NCBI GenBank assembly: GCA_963806145.1
Contig: CAWDXD010000001.1
Location: 4,011 to 68,010, forward strand
Direction of reading: 5' to 3'
Source of the DNA: DASXKD01 sp963806145
GTDB lineage: Bacteria > Actinomycetota > Actinomycetes > Streptosporangiales > Streptosporangiaceae
Length of the DNA stretch: 64,000 nt
Position numbers and translations under genes: made by a program. The first letter of the stretch is position 1. Every line of letters starts with the position of its first letter. Below the pieces are notes generated by a model. That model searched no databases. It was not told where the DNA came from and saw only the letters and a list, made by a program, of their open reading frames with translations. Positions 46,534-56,820 of the stretch are shown piece by piece.

Positions 46534-48009
46534 ATGACAACACCCAGCCCGGCGGCTGCTGCGGACTTCGCGCCCGGGCGGCCGGTGGTGTTCCGCAACA
46601 CCACCGTGCTCACCATGGATGAAGGGCATCACGTATTGCGTGGTGCGGACGTGCTGGTTTCCGGTGAGCGGATCGCCGCGGTGGGCCATGCCCTCCAGGC
46701 GCCCGCGGACGCCGTCGAGATCGACGCGACCGGCGGCATCGTCCTGCCCGGCATGATCGACACTCACCGGCACATGTGGCAGACCGCGATGCGCGGATAC
46801 GGCGCCGACTGGACGCTCACCCAGTACTTCGTCTGGAACTACCTGCAGTGGGGCAAGTCGTTCCGACCCCAGGACATCTACGCGGGCAACCTACTGTCGG
46901 CGATCGAGGCGATCAACGCCGGCGTAACCACCTCGGTGGACTGGTCGCACAACCTGCAGACGGTGGATCACGCCGAGGCCGCGCTGGCCGCGCTCAAGGA
47001 GGTGCCCGGGCGGTTCGTCCTGGCCTACGGCAACATCCAGGCGGCTCCCTGGGAGTGGTCGGCCACCCCTGAGTTCCGTGACTTTGTCAGCAGGAATTTC
47101 AGTGGCAGCGACGACATGCTCGGCTTCCAGATGGCCTTCGACGTCCCGCCGGCCAGCCCGGACTTCCCGGAGAAGGCAGCCTTCGAGGTGGCGCGTGAAC
47201 TAGGTGTGCCGGTCACCACTCACGCCGGGGTTTGGAAGGTCACCACTGACGACGGCATCCGGCTCATGCACGAGCACGGCTTCATGACCCCGGGCACGAT
47301 CTATGTGCACGCCGCGACCCTGAGCACCGACTCCTACCACCGGATCGCGGCAACCGGCGGCACGGCATCGCTGTCTACCGAGAGCGAGTGCAGCGCCGGG
47401 CAGGGTTATCCGCCCACCTGGAAGCTGCGCCAGCACGGCATTCCCGTGTCCCTGTCCATGGACACCAGCGTGTGGTGGAGCGGCGACCTGTTCTCGGCCA
47501 TGCGCGCGACGCTGAACGCGGACCGGGCCATGGAGCACCTGGAGGCGCACGCCCGCGACGAGACCGTGACCAACCACAAGCTGCGCGCCGAGCAGGTGGT
47601 GAGCTGGGCCACCCGGGGCGGGGCCCATGCGCTGGGCCTGGACGGGGTGATCGGCAGCCTGGAGCCGGGCAAGAAGGCCGACGTCGTGCTGATCAAGAAC
47701 GACGACTCGCCGGTCATGTTCCCGGTGCTGCACCCATACGGCCACGTTGTCTTCCAGGCCCAGCGCGCCGACGTGCACACAGTGGTCGTCAACGGCCGGG
47801 TGGTGAAGTACGACCACCGGCTCGTCGGCACGGACCTGGCGAAGGCGCGGCAGGCGGTGGGGCAGACGGTGGAGTACCTGCGGGGCGAGCTTGGGCCCGA
47901 GGCGTGGACCGAGGGGATGCATCCGGAGATCCCGGAGACCCGGGTGATGCACAACCCGTACACCTACACCTATAACGAGGGCGGCCAGACCGGGCAGCCC
48001 GGCACCTGA
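46534..48009 (+). CDS. TRZ/ATZ-type metal-dependent amidohydrolase (deaminase-like)
   Basis: A 491-residue hydrolase of the chlorohydrolase / 8-oxoguanine deaminase group. It has MIDTHRHMWQTAMRGYGADW (His-x-His metal pair), VTTHAGVW, YVHAATLS, and SMDTSVWW with the conserved Asp. C-terminal LEPGKKADVVLI and VHTVVVNGRVVKYD are the usual composite-domain strands. The CCGGAGGTAGGAC Shine-Dalgarno fixes the ATG. It is divergent from the IclR remnant and LigAB genes and could process the same aromatic or heterocyclic substrate; that link is inference. Confidence 0.88.
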   Translation: MTTPSPAAAADFAPGRPVVFRNTTVLTMDEGHHVLRGADVLVSGERIAAVGHALQAPADAVEIDATGGIVLPGMIDTHRHMWQTAMRGYGADWTLTQYFVWNYLQWGKSFRPQDIYAGNLLSAIEAINAGVTTSVDWSHNLQTVDHAEAALAALKEVPGRFVLAYGNIQAAPWEWSATPEFRDFVSRNFSGSDDMLGFQMAFDVPPASPDFPEKAAFEVARELGVPVTTHAGVWKVTTDDGIRLMHEHGFMTPGTIYVHAATLSTDSYHRIAATGGTASLSTESECSAGQGYPPTWKLRQHGIPVSLSMDTSVWWSGDLFSAMRATLNADRAMEHLEAHARDETVTNHKLRAEQVVSWATRGGAHALGLDGVIGSLEPGKKADVVLIKNDDSPVMFPVLHPYGHVVFQAQRADVHTVVVNGRVVKYDHRLVGTDLAKARQAVGQTVEYLRGELGPEAWTEGMHPEIPETRVMHNPYTYTYNEGGQTGQPGT

Positions 48010-48032
48010 TGCCCGGCCCCGCCGCAATCCAA

Positions 48033-48088
48033 TGTGGTCGGTGTGACAACCACGCCCCACGAGGGGCCTGGTTGTCACACCGACCACA
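48033..48088. terminator. very strong bidirectional hairpin
   Basis: Perfect 20-bp arms (48033-48052 and 48069-48088; TGTGGTCGGTGTGACAACCA and complement) plus an inner GCCCC/GGGGC stem with an ACGA loop after one mismatch. It lies between the convergent amidohydrolase and GH59/lectin genes. Confidence 0.8.
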
Positions 48089-48118
48089 AACGCGCCCGCG
48101 CCCTGGAGTGAACCGCCG

Positions 48119-49445
48119 CTAGGGGATCGCCCATTGCTGGTTCGAGCCGCCGTTGCAGTCCCAGATCTCCAATTGCGTGCCGTTCGTGGTGGTGAACCCA
48201 GGATCGTCCAGGCACCGGCCGGACACCGGGTTGACCAGCATCCCGTTCACCGGCAGCCACTGCTGGTTGCCTCCGCCGTTGCAGGTCCACAGTTCGACCA
48301 GGGTGCCGTTGGCGGTCCCGGCGCCGGTGATGTCCATGCAGGATCCGTTGATCCGGATGGTGCCGTCGGTCTCGATGGTCCAGTTCTGCGCGGCGGTCCC
48401 GTTGCAGTCCCACATCTGCACCTTGATGCCGTTGGCGCTGGAGCCGGTGTTGTCGTCGACGCACTTGGCGGTGTTGTCGCCGGCGATGATTGGCCCGGTC
48501 GGCGTGGCCGAGCCGAGGGCCGTCACCGACAGATTGTCGAACTGGTCGGTCTGGTAGCCGTTGACCCCAAGGCCGGCCATCCCGCCGGTGAAGGTGCTGG
48601 TGGTGACCGTTCCCCGAGACCGCGCCATCCCGCCGGTGAAGGTCGCGTCGGAGACGTTCCCATCGTGGTGCCGTCGATGGCCCCGCTGATCGTATGGCCG
48701 TTGAGGGACAGCGCCAGGTGGTGCCAGGTGCCGGTGCCGAGCGCCGCGACGGTGCCGCTGGCCAGCGTGGTGATCGTGCCGCTGGTGTTCTTGCGGAAGA
48801 TCGACCATGCGCCGGTGTTGGCGACCTGGAGGTAGTAGGCGTCGATGTCCGCCGGGGCGAAGCCCTTCTGCATGCTCACCCGGCCAAGCAACTGGACCGC
48901 TCCCGCCTGCTGGATCAGCACGTCGGCGGCGACGGTGTAGTTGGCCCAGGACAGGTTGCCGCCGATCGTGTAGGGGTTGGCGTCGCCAGCCCACTCGATC
49001 GGCTTGACGGCGGCCTGCTGCTGGAGGCACTGCCCGGACCGGCCGCCCGCGCAGGGCTCCACCTCGAACGCGCCCTGCTGCTGGGCAAGGTAGCGCGGCT
49101 GCTGCCCGGCGGTATCGCTGTCGAAGTTGTCGGAGTACGGCAGGGCCAGCGTGCCCTGCGCGGGCCCGCCCCGGTGCCCTTGCCCTGCCCGGTCGTGGTG
49201 GTGAGCGAGTACACGAACCCGGGCTGGACGGTCAGCGAGAAGCTGCCGCCGCTCGGGGTGATGTCGGACGAGTGCACGAACCAGCTCGACGAGCTGCTGG
49301 AGTTGACGTTCGTGCTCCACACGTGCACGGTGCCCGTGGACAGCCCGCCGCTGACGTTGTAGGTGACGGTCTGCGCGGCGGTGGCGTCCATGGTCTCGAT
49401 GATCGAGCTCCAGTCGGACCCGTTGGGCGACTTGAGCGTGACAGG
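48119..49445 (-). pseudogene. C-terminal part of a secreted GH59 galactosylceramidase-like enzyme with ricin lectin domain
   Basis: The minus strand encodes, across at least two frame changes (near 49170 and 48655), SPNGSDWSSIIETMDATAAQ, then PYSDNFDSDTAGQQPRYLAQ and IDAYYLQVANTGAWSIFRKN, typical of the C-terminal half of GH59 enzymes. A ricin-type beta-trefoil follows (IKVQMWDCNGTAAQNW, VELWTCNGGGNQQW, LEIWDCNGGSNQQWAIP). The catalytic N-terminal domain and signal peptide are absent; homology stops near 49445. A 48-bp internal duplication lies around 48576-48643. Confidence 0.75.
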
Positions 49446-49536
49446 GAATCAGTGTCGCCCCTTGCCCGGATGCTCCATGGGCTACGGTGATCATCAGCAT
49501 GCTGGGCAACGGCGCCGCGGTCATCGGGAGGTTGGC

Positions 49537-50814
<1,278 letters not shown>

Positions 50815-50894
50815 CCAGACAGGGAACCTCACCCCGGACGAACCTGCCCGCGAGACCGGCCGCCCCGGGGCGGGCCAGTCCTCCTCACCGGCCG

Positions 50895-51361
50895 GTGGGC
50901 GAGCCGCTCACGCGTGCTGGCATGATTCCGGCGACGGTGTACATCGTCCACTGGGCCGCTCAGGTGAGCGGCCTGCTGCGGCCCGGAGGGCGGTTGTTCC
51001 TGCGTGAGGGCCACCCGGTGCTCTGGGCCTTGGATGACACCCGCGCCGACGACCTGCTCGTGCTGCGCTATCCCTACGTCGAGCGGGATGAGCCGATGGA
51101 GTTCGACGAGGCCGGCACCTACGTCGAAACCGACGCGGTGTTCGAGCACAACCGCACCCAGGAGTGGAACCACGGTCTCGGGGAGATCGTGACAGCCCTG
51201 CTGGACTCGGGCATGGAGATCATCGCCCTGGCGAACATGCAGCGTGCAGTGGACGCCCGCCCGGACTGATGGAGCAGGTCGGCGGTGGCGAGTGGCGGCT
51301 GGCCAGCCAGCCCTGGCGACTGCCGCACAGCTATACCCTGCAAGCCGTCAAGCGCCAGTGA
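50895..51361 (+). pseudogene. SAM-dependent methyltransferase remnant
   Basis: The C-terminal half of a class I methyltransferase: HWAAQVSGLLRPGGRLFLRE, LRYPYVERDEPMEFDEAGTY and FEHNRTQEWNHGLGEIV, then in another frame LMEQVGGGEWRLASQPWRLP and a stop at 51361. The SAM-binding N-terminal motifs are missing, and a frameshift falls near 51245-51265. The 3' end overlaps the convergent LAL regulator stop by 14 bp. Confidence 0.7.
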
Positions 51362-54143
51362 CCAGATCCTCCGCCAGAACGGATGGGTACCCCGGCCGGG
51401 CTGAGCCGGGGGATCCTGCGCTGAGCGCGGCCCGCAGTTCGGTCCTGGAGGTTATCCCGAGCTTCGGAAACGCCCGGTACAGGTGCGAGCTGACGGTGCG
51501 GTGGGACAGGTAGAGCATCTGGCCGATCTCACGGTTGCTCAGGCCGTCGGCGGCCAACTGGACGATCTGGAGTTCCTGGGGGGTAAGCCAGTCCTGCGCC
51601 TCCGGGGTGCGCGGGCGGCTCGTCTCGCCGGTGGCGCGAAGTTGCTGGCGCGCCCGCTCGGACCACGGAACCATGCCGAGAGCGTCGAATGCCTCACGCG
51701 CGGCCCGCAGCGGTGCCCGTGAGGCCGCGTTCCGCCGCTGCTGGTGGAGCCATTCCCCGTAGGAAAGCTGCACCCTGGCCCGCAGGAAGGGCCACCGGCT
51801 CAGGTCCGAGCGCAGCGCGGCCTCGAACAGCACGCCGGCCTGCGCACCCTCGGCCAGCAGTGCGCGGGCATAACGCAGGCCCGCATGCAACAGCGGCGAC
51901 GGAGTCTGCCCGGCCGCTGCCTCCATCTCGTTCACGATGGCCCCGATGCCGGCCGGGTCCCCGCAGCGGCGGGCAGCCTCGGCGAGGTCGGCGACCGTGT
52001 AGCACCGGACGGCCTCGTGATAGGCGGGATCCGCGCGGTCATGGATCCGGCGCAGTTCGGTGAGCGCGTCCGCGGGCCGGCCACCCGCCAGCGCCGCGAC
52101 GCCGCGGGCGAACTGGACCGCCGCCAGTACCGCACTCGCGCCGATCGGCACGCTCACCCGTTCGGCCTGTGCGGCATGCTCCGCCGCGTCTTCCTGGTCG
52201 CCGCGCAGCGCGGCCAGCAGCGCCTGGACGGCCTGGGCCGTGGCCATGATCAGCGGCTGGTTCGTCTCCTGTGCCAGCCGCCGGCTCTCCTCGGCGGCCG
52301 GGATCGCCGTGCCCAGATCGCCGAGATGGACGGTGCTCCACGCCTGCAAGGCAAGCGCGCGCGCCAGCAGGCCGAGACGGCCCTCCGCGCGCAGGCCGCC
52401 GGCTGACGCGGCGAGACATGCCGCGGCGACGTCGAATGCTCCCACCGCCATCGCGGCGTTGCCGGCCAGCCGCGTGGCCGCCGCGTCGGCGCCGGCGGAG
52501 CCGGCCAGCCGGGTGACATGGTCGATGACGGCCGCGCCCCGCCCGATCGGCGCGGCGAACGCGAGCACCACCAGCACCCGCGGATCGCTCCGGCTGACAT
52601 CCAGCCGCTCGGCCACCGCGATGACCTCCTCGCGCACCGCCTGGCCGGGTTCGGCCCACCAGCAGCGCAGCGCCGCACCGTAGAGCAGCTTGAGTGCGAG
52701 ATCGGTGTCACCGTCGGCACCCGCTTGGCCTGCGATCGTGGCCAGCCAGCGGGCCCTCGAACCGTCGCCCAGCATGCCGTCCGCGAAGCTCTCCCTGATC
52801 CACGCCGCCCGCACTCGTTCCCGCGACCGCAGATCGAGCGGCTCGGTTTCGCTCAGCAGCCCGGCGACCAGGTCCTCCCGCCCCAGTTCGAACGCAAGCT
52901 CGGCCGCGCGCAGCAGCCGCTCCGCCCGGCGGCCGTCTTCGCCCAGTGCGGCGGCCCGCTGCATCGCCATGACGGCCGCGGCGGCGCCCCCGCGCCTGAG
53001 TGCCCTGGCCGCGGTCTCCTCCAGTTCGCCGGCCAGGCCCTCGTCCGTGCCGACCACCGATGCCGCCCGGTGCCACACGCGGCGTTCCGGCTGGCCGGCC
53101 AGGACATCGGCCAGCGCGGCATGCGCCGCATGCAGCTGTGAGACGCTCGCCTCCTGGTGGATCGCGGTGCGCACCAGCGGATGGCAGAACCGGTACTCCT
53201 CGCCGTCTATCTCCATCAGGCCCGCGGCGACGGCCGGCTCCAGTACCTCGACCGTCAGGCTGCCGCCCGCCAGGATGGCGGTGCCGGCCACCACCTCGCC
53301 AAGCAGGGAGCCGTCGTTGACGGCCGCCACCAGCAGCGCGGTGCGCGTGGCGACCGGCAGGTCGCCCGCCCGGGCGGCGAACGCCCGCTCCAGGCGCGTC
53401 GTGAGCGGCAGCCATACCGGCAGCTGCACCCCCTGGCCGAGCTGCCGGAAGGCTACCGGCAGCTCCACCAGCGCCAGCGGGTTACCCGCGGCTTCTTCGA
53501 GCAATCGCTCGCGCACGGCGGCCGCCAGGCCGGGTGCGCGGCTGTCCAGCAGCGCTGCCGCGGCCGGCGCCGGCAGCGGATCAATGTGCAAGCCGGGCAG
53601 CGCGGCGTCGCCGAGGGGGGTGGTGAAGCCGTCCCGGATCGTGGCGATGAGCACGACCGGATCGAACTCCAGCCGCCGTGCGACGAACGCCAGCACATCG
53701 CAGGTGACACGGTCGAGCCAGTGCGCATCCTCGGCGACCACCAGTACCGGGGCCTCCGCCGCGCTCGCCGCGAGCAGGTTCAGCGCCGCGAGCGCGGCCA
53801 GGAACGGGTCCGGCACGGGTGCCTCGGCCAGCCCGAACGCCGCCAGCAGGGTGTCGCGCTGCGGCGCGGCCAGCTCACCGAGCCGGGGCAGCACCGGGCG
53901 CAGCAACTGGTGCAGCCCGGCAAACGGGAGCTGTGCCTCGGATTGCACGCCGGTGGCCGTCAGGACCAGCATCCCGAGGTCGCGTCCGCGCTGGCTGGCC
54001 TCACGCACCAGCGCGGACTTGCCGATGCCGGGCTCGCCGCTCAGCACCAGCGAGCCACCACCGTCGCGCACCTGATCGAGCAGCCCGCTCAGCACCCCCG
54101 CCTCGCGCTCGCGCCCGACCAGCGACGTAATCACCCCGAACAT
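51348..54143 (-). CDS. LuxR family large ATP-binding (LAL) transcriptional regulator
   Basis: A 931-residue regulator. The N-terminal STAND/AAA-type ATPase has Walker A GEPGIGKSAL (from residue 36) and a Walker B-like LVVAEDAHWLDR. A long alpha-helical, TPR-like middle follows. The C-terminal LuxR helix-turn-helix is ELQIVQLAADGLSNREIGQM followed by LYLSHRTVSSHLYRAFPKLG. ATG 54143 is chosen. LAL proteins activate nearby operons; the divergent alpha/beta hydrolase and SDR genes (54297-56783) are the natural candidates. Confidence 0.92.
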   Translation of the reverse strand: MFGVITSLVGREREAGVLSGLLDQVRDGGGSLVLSGEPGIGKSALVREASQRGRDLGMLVLTATGVQSEAQLPFAGLHQLLRPVLPRLGELAAPQRDTLLAAFGLAEAPVPDPFLAALAALNLLAASAAEAPVLVVAEDAHWLDRVTCDVLAFVARRLEFDPVVLIATIRDGFTTPLGDAALPGLHIDPLPAPAAAALLDSRAPGLAAAVRERLLEEAAGNPLALVELPVAFRQLGQGVQLPVWLPLTTRLERAFAARAGDLPVATRTALLVAAVNDGSLLGEVVAGTAILAGGSLTVEVLEPAVAAGLMEIDGEEYRFCHPLVRTAIHQEASVSQLHAAHAALADVLAGQPERRVWHRAASVVGTDEGLAGELEETAARALRRGGAAAAVMAMQRAAALGEDGRRAERLLRAAELAFELGREDLVAGLLSETEPLDLRSRERVRAAWIRESFADGMLGDGSRARWLATIAGQAGADGDTDLALKLLYGAALRCWWAEPGQAVREEVIAVAERLDVSRSDPRVLVVLAFAAPIGRGAAVIDHVTRLAGSAGADAAATRLAGNAAMAVGAFDVAAACLAASAGGLRAEGRLGLLARALALQAWSTVHLGDLGTAIPAAEESRRLAQETNQPLIMATAQAVQALLAALRGDQEDAAEHAAQAERVSVPIGASAVLAAVQFARGVAALAGGRPADALTELRRIHDRADPAYHEAVRCYTVADLAEAARRCGDPAGIGAIVNEMEAAAGQTPSPLLHAGLRYARALLAEGAQAGVLFEAALRSDLSRWPFLRARVQLSYGEWLHQQRRNAASRAPLRAAREAFDALGMVPWSERARQQLRATGETSRPRTPEAQDWLTPQELQIVQLAADGLSNREIGQMLYLSHRTVSSHLYRAFPKLGITSRTELRAALSAGSPGSARPGYPSVLAEDLVTGA

Positions 54144-54296
54144 CCCCAAAGTAGATAAATCCCATGCTCACACGGTCACGCCCGGCGGTCCAGCAAAGGC
54201 GCGGGCCGCAGGAAAGACAGTCGCCTGACCCAAGCGAACACCGGCGCCGCAGCCATACCGTCGTGCTGTGCCTTATCCGCGATCCAGTAGCTCCGC

Positions 54297-55058
54297 ATGA
54301 GCAGCACCGGGGGTGCCCGGAACGGGACCATCCCGACCGTCCTGCTCGTGCATGGCGAGTTCGCCGACGGATCGATGTGGGCGGGTGTCATCGCCGAGTT
54401 GCAGGCCGCCGGGCTCGGCGTCATCGCACCGGCCAACCCGCTGCGCGGTCTCGCGGCGGACGCCGCCTACATCGCCAGCGTCGCGGCAGGGATCGACGGC
54501 CCCGTGGTGCTCGCGGGCCACTCCTACGGCGGCGCGGTCATCACCGCCGCCGGGCCCGCCGCAGCCAACCTCACCGGCCTGGTGTACGTCGCCGCCTTCG
54601 CTCCCGACGAGGGCGAGAGCGTCCTGGATATCAACGGGCGCTTCCCCGGCAGCCTGCTGCTGGCCGCCCTGCGCCCGGCCACCTATCGCGGAGTGGCCGA
54701 CGACGCGTGCGTGGAACTGTACCTCGACCGGGACGCCTTCCCTGGCTTGTTCGCCGCCGACATGCCGCGCCGCCAGGCCAGCGCTGCGGCCGCTGCGCAG
54801 CGTCCCGTCGCGGCCGCCGCATACGCGGAGAAGTCCTGCGCGGCCGCCTGGAAGGCCGTGCCCAGCTGGTATCTGATCGCGACCGCCGATCGGTTGATCA
54901 CGCCCGAGGCCCAGCAGTACATGGCCCAGCGGGCCGGCGCGCATACCACCGAGATCGGCGCGTCGCACGCGGTCGCGCTGACCCAGCCCGCCGCGGTGGC
55001 CGGGCACATCGCCGCCGCTGCCACCGCGCCCTTCGCGCACTCCGGGCAGCGGACCTGA
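54297..55058 (+). CDS. alpha/beta hydrolase
   Basis: A 253-residue alpha/beta-fold hydrolase. The oxyanion HG motif is VLLVHGEFADGSMW, the nucleophile elbow GHSYGG (near residue 78) and the terminal His in GASHAVALTQP. It is close to the family of small non-haem chloroperoxidase-like or esterase proteins. It starts 153 bp from the divergent LAL regulator and is followed by a second hydrolase 32 bp downstream. The substrate is unknown. Confidence 0.86.
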   Translation: MSSTGGARNGTIPTVLLVHGEFADGSMWAGVIAELQAAGLGVIAPANPLRGLAADAAYIASVAAGIDGPVVLAGHSYGGAVITAAGPAAANLTGLVYVAAFAPDEGESVLDINGRFPGSLLLAALRPATYRGVADDACVELYLDRDAFPGLFAADMPRRQASAAAAAQRPVAAAAYAEKSCAAAWKAVPSWYLIATADRLITPEAQQYMAQRAGAHTTEIGASHAVALTQPAAVAGHIAAAATAPFAHSGQRT

Positions 55059-55090
55059 ACCGCATCTACCACCCTGAAGGAGAATCCACG

Positions 55091-55972
55091 ATGTCCACAG
55101 GCAATCCGATCGCGGCCACGGCCACCGAACACGAAACTGAGCAGGTCGAGCGCGCGAACGCGGCCGGCCGGACGCCGGTGATGTTCGTCCACGGCCTCTG
55201 GCTGCTGCCCAGCAGCTGGGACCGCTGGGCGGAACACTTCGAGGCCGCCGGTTACGTGGCGCTGACCCCCGGCTGGCCCGACGACCCCGAGACCGCCGAG
55301 CAGGCCCACGAGCATCCCGAGGTATTCGCGGGCAAATCGATCGGGCAGGTCGCCGACCACTTCGCGGCGATCGCCGGAGCGCTGGACCGCAAGCCCGTCG
55401 TCATCGGGCATTCCTTCGGCGGGCTGCTGACCCAGATCCTGGCCGGCCGCGGCCTGGCGGCCGCGTCGGTGGCGGTCGATCCCGCGCCGTTCCGCGGCGT
55501 GCTGCCGCTGCCGATCTCGGCACTGAGGTCCGCATCCCCCGCACTGGCCAATCCGGCCAACCGGCATCGCGCGGTCCCGCTGACCTTCGACCAGTTCCGC
55601 TACGCCTTTGCCAACGCGGTCAGCGAAGAAGAAGCCAAGCAGCTCTACGACACCTATGCGGTGGCCGCGCCCGGCCTGCCGTTGTTCCAGGCCGCGGCGG
55701 CCAACTTCAACCCCTGGACCGAGGCCAAGGTCGATACCGGCAACCCGGAGCGCGGCCCGCTCCTGATCATCTCCGGGGAGAAGGACCACACCGTCCCGTG
55801 GGCGATCGCCAACGCCTCCTACAAGCAGCAGGCGCATAACGAAGGCGTGACCGAGATCACCGAGATGCCCGGCCGCGGGCACGCACTGACCATCGACCAC
55901 GGCTGGCAAGAGGTGGCCGGCACCGCGCTCACGTTCGTCCAGCGCTTCGTGCCCGCGGCGGCCGGAGGATGA
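55091..55972 (+). CDS. alpha/beta hydrolase
   Basis: A 293-residue hydrolase different from its neighbour. It has VMFVHGLWLLPSSWDRW, the nucleophile elbow GHSFGGLLTQ, the acid in ISGEKDHTVP and the histidine in GRGHALTIDHG. The ATG at 55091 has GAAGGAGAATCCACG upstream; a long upstream extension in the same frame is rejected as a shadow of the first hydrolase. It may be esterase- or lactonase-like. Confidence 0.87.
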   Translation: MSTGNPIAATATEHETEQVERANAAGRTPVMFVHGLWLLPSSWDRWAEHFEAAGYVALTPGWPDDPETAEQAHEHPEVFAGKSIGQVADHFAAIAGALDRKPVVIGHSFGGLLTQILAGRGLAAASVAVDPAPFRGVLPLPISALRSASPALANPANRHRAVPLTFDQFRYAFANAVSEEEAKQLYDTYAVAAPGLPLFQAAAANFNPWTEAKVDTGNPERGPLLIISGEKDHTVPWAIANASYKQQAHNEGVTEITEMPGRGHALTIDHGWQEVAGTALTFVQRFVPAAAGG

Positions 55973-55994
55973 CCTGCCGAGGGGAGACCCGCCG

Positions 55995-56783
55995 ATGAAT
56001 CTCGACCTCGCCGGCAAGGTCGCCGTCGTCACCGGAGCGGGCAAGGGCATCGGCATGGCGGCCACGACGGCCCTCGCCGCCGAGGGCGCCCTCGTCGTGG
56101 CCGGCTCGAGAACCACAGGCACCCTGGACGGCCTTGCCGGGGTGTCTCCCGTGGCGGTCGACCTGGCCGCGCCGGACGGCCCCGCCCGGCTGATCCAGCA
56201 CGCGATCGACGAGCACGGCCGGATCGACGTGCTGGTCAACAACGTCGGTGCGGTCCACATGCGGCTGGACGGCTTCTTCGGCACCAGCGACGACGATTTC
56301 GCCTGGGCGATGGAGATGAACTTCTTCATTGCGCTACGAGCCAGCCGCGCTGCCCTGGCCGCGATGGTGGCACAAGGCACCGGGGCGATCGTCAACGTCG
56401 CGTCTGTGAATGCCTTCTTCCAGCCGGACGCGGCCACCATCGACTATGGCGCCGCCAAGGCGGCTCTGGTGAACCTGACCAAGACCCTCGCCCAGGAATT
56501 CGGCCCCCGCGGCATCCGCGTCAACGCGGTCTCCCCTGGGCCCGTTGCCACCGACCTGTGGCTCGGCGAGCACGGTGTGGCTCAGACCGTGGCCCAGGCC
56601 ACCGGCGTCGACGCGGACACCGCCCGGAAGACGATCATTGCCGGTATCGGCGGCTTCGCCACCGGGCGTTTCACCACACCCGAGGAGGTCGCCACGCTGA
56701 TCACCTTTCTGGCATCCGGCCGCAGCGGCAACATCACCGGTGTCAACTACGTGATCGACGGCGGCCTGATCAAGACAACCTGA
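55995..56783 (+). CDS. SDR family oxidoreductase
   Basis: A 262-residue classical SDR. TGAGKGIGMA is the cofactor motif, VLVNNVGAVH the NNAG equivalent, VNVASVN carries the Ser, and YGAAKAALVNLTK the YxxxK. The C-terminal ITGVNYVIDGG is typical. A GGGGAGACCCGCCG ribosome binding site lies 22 bp after the hydrolase stop, so it is the third gene of the probable LAL-controlled operon. It uses NAD(P)H; the substrate is unknown. Confidence 0.9.
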   Translation: MNLDLAGKVAVVTGAGKGIGMAATTALAAEGALVVAGSRTTGTLDGLAGVSPVAVDLAAPDGPARLIQHAIDEHGRIDVLVNNVGAVHMRLDGFFGTSDDDFAWAMEMNFFIALRASRAALAAMVAQGTGAIVNVASVNAFFQPDAATIDYGAAKAALVNLTKTLAQEFGPRGIRVNAVSPGPVATDLWLGEHGVAQTVAQATGVDADTARKTIIAGIGGFATGRFTTPEEVATLITFLASGRSGNITGVNYVIDGGLIKTT

Positions 56784-56820
56784 CCGGCACGGCCGGGCTC
56801 CTGCGGGACGGGACGCCGGG

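Noticed and set aside
49430..49536. GlnR operator upstream of amt
   Set aside because: Looked for the paired GTnAC/GAAAC-type half sites expected for actinomycete nitrogen control; no convincing match.
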